Part shown: positions 1-4,515 of the stretch, one piece after another
Layout of the letters: every line of letters starts with the position of its first letter
Position numbering within the stretch: position 1 is the first letter of the stretch
Position numbers and translations under genes: made by a program
From: Pseudonocardiaceae bacterium
Lineage (GTDB): Bacteria; Actinomycetota; Actinomycetes; Mycobacteriales; Pseudonocardiaceae
Length of the DNA: 10,813 nt
Direction of reading: 5' to 3'
Assembly (NCBI GenBank): GCA_025937115.1
Contig: JAICSB010000070.1
Span: 1 to 10,813 of the forward strand
The notes under the pieces: model-generated
What the model was told of the DNA's origin: nothing
What the model saw: the letters and a program-made list of their open reading frames with translations, nothing else
The model's database searches: none

Positions 1-336
1 CCCGGCGTAGACCAAGGGAAGCTCGACGTTGCGGATTGCGCTGGTGCGGGCAATCAGGTTGAAGGACTGGAACACGAACCCGATCTTGTGGCTGCGAATT
101 TTGGCTAGCCGGTGGTCGGACAGCCGGCTGACGTCGGTGCCGTCGAGCAGATACCGTCCGCAGGTCGGAACGTCGAGACAGCCCAGGATGTTCATGAGCG
201 TGGTCTTGCCGGATCCGGACGGGCCCATGATGGCGACCATTTCACCGTCATCGACGGTCAGGTCGACACCATGGAGCACCGGCACCGCGACCTTACCCAT
301 GTGGTATGCCTTGCTTACATCCTCAAGCTGTATCAT
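1..336 (-). CDS. ABC transporter ATP-binding protein, MacB/LolD type (partial, C-terminus outside window)
   Basis: This is the cytoplasmic ATPase subunit that would power a MacB/LolD/FtsE-class ABC exporter or lipoprotein/peptide extrusion system. Only the first 112 residues are inside the window. Walker A is GPSGSGKTT at residues 38-46, and the Q-loop is VFQSFNL at 88-94. The stretch after the Q-loop (NVELPLVYAG) is typical of the MacB family. The signature motif, Walker B and H-loop lie beyond the edge. The ATG at 336 is chosen because GAGGAG (341-346) sits 4 bases upstream and because family homology starts at this Met (MIQLEDVSKAY). An in-frame ATG at 420 would add 28 residues with a hydrophobic run (ALLVAVAFIATLIPAAI). 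That is unusual for a soluble ATPase, and the ATG at 420 has no well-spaced ribosome site. The permease partner would be expected downstream, to the left of the window. The family is secure; the substrate is unknown. Confidence 0.93.
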   Translation of the reverse strand, partial: MIQLEDVSKAYHMGKVAVPVLHGVDLTVDDGEMVAIMGPSGSGKTTLMNILGCLDVPTCGRYLLDGTDVSRLSDHRLAKIRSHKIGFVFQSFNLIARTSAIRNVELPLVYAG

Positions 337-493
337 TTCGCTCCTCGGTCTGGATATCGCGGCGGGAATCAGTGTGGCGATAAAGGCCACCGCTACGAGC
401 AAGGCTTGACAACCTGACATTCCCGAGCCTAAAAATCGGAAGGTCGACGGTTCGACCCGCGCTGGCGATCCTCTTCACCTCAGGTTTAGATAT

Positions 494-694
494 TTATTGA
501 TCTCGGGAGTCCATACCGGTGACCCAGAGCCCACGACGGGGTTCGGGAAGCACTGTTGCACCCATGCCGGTCAGCACCCTGGCAAGTCCGCTGCGGCGGG
601 GGTAGCGCACGAACACATCGTTTCCGACCTGCTTGCTCAGTTCGCCTACCTCGATCATGCTCACGATGTTGCCGTCTGCGGGGTGCGTGCACAT
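494..694 (-). pseudogene. Probable C-terminal remnant of a DrrA-like ABC transporter ATPase
   Basis: This minus-strand frame ends in TAA at 494-496. Its last ~50 residues include VGELSKQVGNDVFVRYP, then LARVLTGMGATVLPEP, then GLWVTGMDSRD. They follow the pattern of the accessory C-terminal segment of DrrA/CcmA-type drug-exporter ATPases (…VRVRSP…L…L…AGA.V……L.VTGLD…). No Walker A, signature or Walker B is present. The frame is open only back to a TAG at 806-808, and the residues upstream of about 660 resemble nothing I know. The family's usual tail after this point (the helper segment ending near LEEAFMELT) is also missing. The piece is therefore most likely debris from a lost transporter gene. 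The ATG at 694 has no good ribosome site. It could instead be a short hypothetical gene or a chance frame. The assignment rests on pattern resemblance only. Confidence 0.38.
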
Positions 695-787
695 CGGAGC
701 GGAGTCCGAGATTTGGAATCGGACCCTGATCCGATACGCCGTTTGACCCGAGATGGCGACGGCCGAACCGATGTGACCGAACCTGCT

Positions 788-810
788 GGTGTCGGCTTTA
801 GCCGGCTACC
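788..810 (-). terminator. Hairpin just after the stop of the 821-4039 regulator gene
   Basis: GTCGGC (791-796), loop TTTA (797-800) and GCCGGC (801-806) form a 6-bp stem with one G-T wobble. GGT (788-790) pairs with ACC (808-810) across one bulged base. The hairpin begins about 10 bases past the TAA of the upstream regulator gene on the minus strand, which is where a terminator would be expected. No T-run follows on the minus strand, so it is at best a T-less actinobacterial terminator or an RNA 3'-end stabiliser. Confidence 0.35.
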
Positions 811-820
811 CACCGCGACG

Positions 821-3800
821 TTATTCCGGTAGCGGGCGCGGCGGGACGCCGATCTCTTGCATCCGGCGGACATAGTTCTGGTAGTGGCGGCGGGCCTGGC
901 CGAGGCGTCCGGCGCCGAGCAGGACTGCGACGAGGTTGAGGTGGGCTTCCTCGTCGTAGGGATCTTGTTCGAGTAGACGCAGCGAGTAGCGCACGACCGC
1001 GTCGGTATCAAGGGTTTCGCGTAGCCGTGCAGCCAACGCCCGTAGCAGGGCGATGTGGGTGGCGCGAACCTCTTCAGCCAGCCCGGCGGCCCATTCCTGG
1101 TAGGGGTCGTCTTCGAGGAAATCCCCGGTGTGGGCGCTGAGAGCGGCGGCGAGTCGCACGGGCGCGTCCGGTTCTTTGACTCGGTCTGCCTCCAAGGCAG
1201 CGGTGGCTTGGGTGAGGAAGTCCTCAACGTCGACGCTGACTTGGGTGAGATCCAACGACACCGCACCGCCGGTGCTGACCAAGGGGCCCTCGCCTACCGC
1301 TTGGGGTTGGAGCACCTCCCGGACTGCGGACAGCAGCACGGAGAGCCGATTGCCGGCCACGGCCGGGTCCACTTCCGGCCATAACAGTTCCATCAATTGA
1401 TAACGAGGGGTCGTCCGGCGCCGCGCAACCAGGATCTTCAACAGGTCCCGGGCTTTTTTCGACTTCCATGCAGAATTCGGGATCGGGACCCCACTACGGA
1501 TCACCCGGAACACCCCGAGGGTCTGGATGGACACTGCGGGCGCGGAACGGACCAACGCACCAAGCGGTCCAGCCACCCGTCGCGACTCGACGTCGACGCC
1601 GTGGTCCCGAAGCAACTGGTCTGCGAGGGAGGCGTCGAGCTGGGGGATGGGCGCCCCGATGCGAGCGGCCACGATTCTGGTCGCGGCTTCTTCCAGGCGA
1701 CAGCCCGTCTCCTGGAAGATGTCGATCGCCTCTCGCAGCGGAGTGGCATCCGCGGCGGGATCGCTGGAGGCGAGCGCCCTGAGGGTGATTCCCTCGGCGA
1801 GTCCCGGGTTGTCTCGCCGTTGCCGCGCGGCCACGACAGCCTGGTCGGCATCCGCCGCGGCACCGTGGCGGTCACCCACCATCAAGTTGACCCAGCCGCG
1901 GGTCAGCAATGCCGGGACCTTGCGAAGACCTTCACCTAACTCCACGGCCCGGTCTGCACGCTCACGAGCTTGCGCCAGGTCATCAGCCGCAGCAATGCGC
2001 GCGAGGCCGATCAGCGCCGAACTGAGACCGAACACGTCATGGTACGGCTCTGCGAGGGTGAGGGCCTCCTCGTACGCCGCCCGGGCTCGAACCAGCTGAC
2101 CCCTGGTCCGATGCAGATCACCCAGGCCACACAGTGGCCAGGCCAGAAATCGGGAGCTGAGGCGCTGGAAGAGGCCGATGGCAGTGGCGAAGTCGGCTGC
2201 CGCCGCCTCCAGCATCCCCAGACGTCCCGAGGCACGGCCGCGGATGGTCAGCGCATGCGCGACAAAGAACGGGTTCTCGCATCGCTCGCTAAGACTCAAC
2301 GCGATCTGGGCGTCGGCGAGCGCATGCTGTGGCGCTCCCGCTTCGAACTGGTGAAACGCCCGGCAAGTCCGAGTCCACGTCAGCTGGAGCAGGTTCTCGC
2401 ATGCCTCGGCGCTGCGCAGGGTGTCGGTATAGTGGGCGTCGGCTTGCCGCCAGTCCCCCTCGGCAGCGGCGAGGAGCGCCAAGACATGGTGGGCGCTGGC
2501 CCACGCGCGGGGATGGTCGCACCGTCGGGCCGCAGCACGTGTTTGAAGCGCCCTTTTTCGCAGACCCGTGAGGTCGCCGGTCATCCGGTGGGCGCTCGCG
2601 GCCAGCGCCAGCACCCGCGTCTCGCCGACCGTATCCTTCCGGTCCAGCCGGGTCCGTCGGGCCAGCGCTATCACCGTGGCGAACTCGCCCTGAGCGAATG
2701 CGATCAGCCCGACCCGCCACGCGAGCTCGGGCTCTAGCTCGTCTCGGTTGTGGCTGGCGCGCTGGAAGTGCTGCCGCGCCTGCGCCCACTGCCCCCGCAC
2801 CAGCTGCGCGTGCCCGAGAACTTGTTGGATCCGCGCATCGTCGAGGTACTCGGCCGGCAACTCAGCGGCCTGCAACACAGCGTCAAGTTCGCCGCGCTCC
2901 ACCATCGCACTACCATGATCGACCAGCAGCGAAGCGCACGCCGCGTGATCAGCCGCTGCTAGCAGATGTCGCAGGGCCTCGGCCGGGGCACCCTGCTCGA
3001 TACACTCCTTAGCCGCCGTCACGTGCAGTGCTCTGCGCTCGCTGGCAGACGGCGTCGTTATGTGCTCGAAGAAGTCCTGCAAGGGACGCACAAGAGCCCA
3101 GCCGGCGCTGTCCCGTCCGACGCGTCGCACGAGTCCCTGGCGGCTCAGTTCGGTCAGCTCGATCGTTGGATCATGTAGCTCGGACGCGATTTCGGTCGTG
3201 AACCTGACTTCGCCGAAGATCGCCAACCTGCGCAGCAGCTGCTGAACCCCCTCGGGCGCGGCACCGAGGACCTCCTCAGCCAGATAGTCATGGAACCGTT
3301 CCCCTGGGTGGGACAGCAGTCCCACTGCAGCCAGGCGCTGATCCCTGCCGGTCCTCCGCAACATCTCCACCGCGCAATGCACCGCTGTGGGCCAACCACC
3401 GGTGTACTCCCAGACTCTCCTCGACAAGCCGGGCGGACCCCGTCCCACGGTCTTGCGCAGCAGTGCCTCGACATCGGCAACGTCGAAGGCAAGGTCCGGC
3501 GCGTGGATCTCCGCGACAAGACCGCGACCCCGCAACCGCTGAATGGAGAAGGGGAGCTCACATCGGGATATCAGGACCAGATGCACCCGATCCGGTGCTT
3601 GCTGGCACAGACTCTCGACGGCACGCGCCGCATCGCCCTCCGACGGCAGCCCGTGCAAATCATCCAGGACCACAACAAGATCCTTACTCAGGACACTGCG
3701 CAACCACACGCAGATGGCCTCAACAGACAATCCCGGCTGCTCTGCGTCCAGTGCCGCAGTACCCCAGCGCGGCGCGGGCACCGACACATGCGCCTGCAAC

Positions 3801-4039
3801 GCCCCGAACAAGCCGACCAGCAGGCGGTCCGCATCCCCCTCATAGTCCTCGTACCGCAACCACGCGGTCGGGCGATTGCGCGACCAGGCTGCCACTGCCG
3901 TGGTCTTGCCCCAACCAGCCGCACCAAGCACCACACAGACCTGGCGCTTCGCAGCGTGGTCCAGCACCTCGTGAACCGCCAGACGCTCGATTCGCTCGTC
4001 ATTCGGGCCAGGTGGGTTTGCCGCAGCGGATTGCGCCAC
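821..4039 (-). CDS. STAND-ATPase regulator with MalT-like core and C-terminal SARP (winged helix-BTAD) output, copy 1
   Basis: A predicted cytoplasmic, signal-gated transcription activator of 1072 residues. The N-terminal MalT-like STAND NTPase has Walker A GAAGWGKT at 39-46, Walker B LVVVLDDLHG at 121-130, an ISR sensor at 157-159, and the family pattern …RLRGRGLVAEIHAPDLAFDVADVEALL…, followed by TGGWPTAVHCAVE. A long helical TPR-like region occupies about 390-800. Instead of the LuxR helix-turn-helix of MalT, the C-terminus carries an OmpR-type winged helix (from about 836, SIQTLGVFRV…KKARDLLKILVARRR…LLWPEVDPAVAGNRLSVLLS) and a BTAD domain (about 930-1067, ending RRHYQNYVRRMQEIGV). SARP domains of this kind activate secondary-metabolite genes in actinomycetes; the target here is unknown. 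The GTG at 4039 is chosen because AAGGAG (4047-4052) lies 7 bases upstream and because similarity to the paralogue at 7198-10512 starts shortly after it. The frame is open to 4240, but that extra 67-residue segment is low-complexity and overlaps a better small frame. The gene is probably translationally coupled to the small frame at 4041-4160. Confidence 0.92.
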   Translation of the reverse strand: MAQSAAANPPGPNDERIERLAVHEVLDHAAKRQVCVVLGAAGWGKTTAVAAWSRNRPTAWLRYEDYEGDADRLLVGLFGALQAHVSVPAPRWGTAALDAEQPGLSVEAICVWLRSVLSKDLVVVLDDLHGLPSEGDAARAVESLCQQAPDRVHLVLISRCELPFSIQRLRGRGLVAEIHAPDLAFDVADVEALLRKTVGRGPPGLSRRVWEYTGGWPTAVHCAVEMLRRTGRDQRLAAVGLLSHPGERFHDYLAEEVLGAAPEGVQQLLRRLAIFGEVRFTTEIASELHDPTIELTELSRQGLVRRVGRDSAGWALVRPLQDFFEHITTPSASERRALHVTAAKECIEQGAPAEALRHLLAAADHAACASLLVDHGSAMVERGELDAVLQAAELPAEYLDDARIQQVLGHAQLVRGQWAQARQHFQRASHNRDELEPELAWRVGLIAFAQGEFATVIALARRTRLDRKDTVGETRVLALAASAHRMTGDLTGLRKRALQTRAAARRCDHPRAWASAHHVLALLAAAEGDWRQADAHYTDTLRSAEACENLLQLTWTRTCRAFHQFEAGAPQHALADAQIALSLSERCENPFFVAHALTIRGRASGRLGMLEAAAADFATAIGLFQRLSSRFLAWPLCGLGDLHRTRGQLVRARAAYEEALTLAEPYHDVFGLSSALIGLARIAAADDLAQARERADRAVELGEGLRKVPALLTRGWVNLMVGDRHGAAADADQAVVAARQRRDNPGLAEGITLRALASSDPAADATPLREAIDIFQETGCRLEEAATRIVAARIGAPIPQLDASLADQLLRDHGVDVESRRVAGPLGALVRSAPAVSIQTLGVFRVIRSGVPIPNSAWKSKKARDLLKILVARRRTTPRYQLMELLWPEVDPAVAGNRLSVLLSAVREVLQPQAVGEGPLVSTGGAVSLDLTQVSVDVEDFLTQATAALEADRVKEPDAPVRLAAALSAHTGDFLEDDPYQEWAAGLAEEVRATHIALLRALAARLRETLDTDAVVRYSLRLLEQDPYDEEAHLNLVAVLLGAGRLGQARRHYQNYVRRMQEIGVPPRPLPE
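1630..1732. repeat. 103-bp perfect repeat shared by the two STAND-SARP paralogues, copy A
   Basis: Positions 1630-1732 match 8031-8133 without a mismatch by eye; the first differing bases are at 1629/8030 and 1733/8134. The block encodes the residues around AIDIFQETGCRLEEAATRIV and the following PIPQLDA segment, just before the winged helix. The surrounding sequence of the two genes shows regular silent and replacement differences, so the tract stands out as a possible conversion tract. Confidence 0.9.
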
Positions 4040-4040
4040 G

Positions 4041-4160
4041 CTATCTCTCCTTGATTGCCTCGCGCACTCCACGCAGACCGCGGTCAGGACTGTTGTCGCA
4101 GCCGCGCTCTTGGCAGCGAACACCGAGGAGGACAACAATAGTGACAATGATGAATGCCAC
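4041..4160 (-). CDS. Possible 39-residue single-pass membrane protein coupled to the downstream STAND-SARP gene
   Basis: Read from GTG at 4160, this frame begins VAFIIVTIVVLLGVRC, a clean transmembrane segment. It continues with a Cys-containing, charged tail ending GVREAIKER. The TAG stop (4041-4043) is one base before the GTG of the regulator, and the regulator's AAGGAG lies inside the last codons, a layout typical of translational coupling. The start is unresolved. GTG 4160 and CTG 4163 have AGGAG (4174-4178) at 13 and 10 bases. A much better ribosome site, AAGGAGG (4190-4196), sits 7 bases before an ATG at 4182, but that ATG is in another frame and reads a Cys/His/Pro/Arg-rich 32-residue peptide to TGA at 4084-4086. 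A single-base error, a frameshift, or a non-canonical start would join the strong ribosome site to the membrane frame. The frame matches no family I recognise. If real, it could anchor or signal to the regulator (inference). Confidence 0.42.
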   Translation of the reverse strand: MAFIIVTIVVLLGVRCQERGCDNSPDRGLRGVREAIKER

Positions 4161-4189
4161 CAGCCCGATCGGGCTCCTGCATCGTCATC

Positions 4190-4196
4190 CCTCCTT
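4190..4196 (-). promoter_or_regulatory. Strong ribosome binding site AAGGAGG ahead of the small-ORF region
   Basis: On the minus strand AAGGAGG lies 7 bases before ATG 4182, an ideal spacing. It shows that translation probably begins upstream of the regulator's own GTG (4039), so something short is translated in 4041-4182. Which frame is used is not clear, because the ATG frame and the membrane-protein frame differ by one base. Confidence 0.55.
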
Positions 4197-4480
4197 CGCC
4201 GCCCGGGCGCCTCCAGAAGCATCCGACCACGAAGCACCATCCGCCGCTACCCATCTGCACTCAGCGTCCGGTGCGGCTCGGTCCCACAGGTCGTCGCTCT
4301 GACAGAACTCGACAGATGGGGGGTGCCGTGGGTATGTATGAGGTCCGCTTTCCCTTCGATTGTCGGATAGGGGGTGCAAGAACCATCGAAACCTTCCGCA
4401 GGTGGTGATGTCGGCAACACCGGCCCAGATCCGGTCGCGGCAGGCATCGACGCTGGTCGTCGAGGTGTGTGAGGTGTGAT

Positions 4481-4498
4481 GTCCGGACGATGCCGGAC
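4481..4498 (+). promoter_or_regulatory. Inverted repeat directly upstream of the NB-ARC gene's ribosome site
   Basis: GTCCGG (4481-4486), spacer ACGATG and CCGGAC (4493-4498) form a perfect 6-bp inverted repeat. Its first part is also inside the palindrome GTCCGGAC. It ends 4 bases before the GGAGGG ribosome site (4503-4508). It could be an operator for the HTH domain of the gene itself or a leader hairpin that limits translation. Neither role is shown by the sequence alone. Confidence 0.4.
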
Positions 4499-4515
4499 GC
4501 CTGGAGGGAAGCTGG

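Larger units (their letters stand above)
337..820. other. Gene-poor stretch between the ABC ATPase and the regulator
   Basis: No intact gene is supported here. From left to right it holds the ribosome site of the ABC gene (341-346), an in-frame hydrophobic leader-like extension upstream of that gene (337-420), and an AT-rich patch near 484-500. It also holds the ABC-ATPase remnant (494-694) and the hairpin at 788-810 after the regulator's stop. The ABC gene's promoter presumably lies in 350-500, but no convincing -35/-10 pair is visible on the minus strand. Confidence 0.6.
4161..4515. promoter_or_regulatory. Divergent intergenic control region between the small ORF/regulator and the NB-ARC gene
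   Basis: This stretch should contain the promoters for both directions, though I see no convincing -35/-10 pair. It does contain short repeats suited to operators. GACAGA occurs at 4301-4306 and 4311-4316, a 10-bp spacing that places both copies on one face of the helix. CCCATCTG (4250-4257) and CAGATGGG (4313-4320) form a perfect 8-bp inverted pair 55 bases apart. GAGGTGTG occurs at 4462-4469 and 4471-4478. SARP proteins are known to bind short direct repeats about one helical turn apart, so the GACAGA pair is the best candidate for binding by a flanking regulator. This is inference from layout only. Confidence 0.4.

Noticed and set aside
406..435. Plus-strand TTGACA (406-411) and TAAAAA (430-435) resembling a sigma-70 promoter with an 18-base spacer
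   Set aside because: No plausible plus-strand gene follows before the minus-strand regulator, so it is probably a chance match or at most an antisense promoter.
497..832. 111-codon plus-strand frame opposite the ABC remnant
   Set aside because: No domain or start signal; the minus-strand reading gives the recognisable ABC C-terminal pattern.
1970..2737. 255-codon plus-strand frame inside STAND-SARP copy 1, and the similar one at 8002-8721 in copy 2
   Set aside because: Both are antisense shadows of the same conserved TPR-like region; their similarity follows from the paralogy of the real genes.
4084..4182. 32-residue Cys/His/Pro/Arg-rich peptide from ATG 4182 with ideal ribosome site
   Set aside because: Composition looks like an out-of-frame reading of the membrane-protein frame and it does not reach the regulator start. 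Kept only as part of the start-site puzzle.
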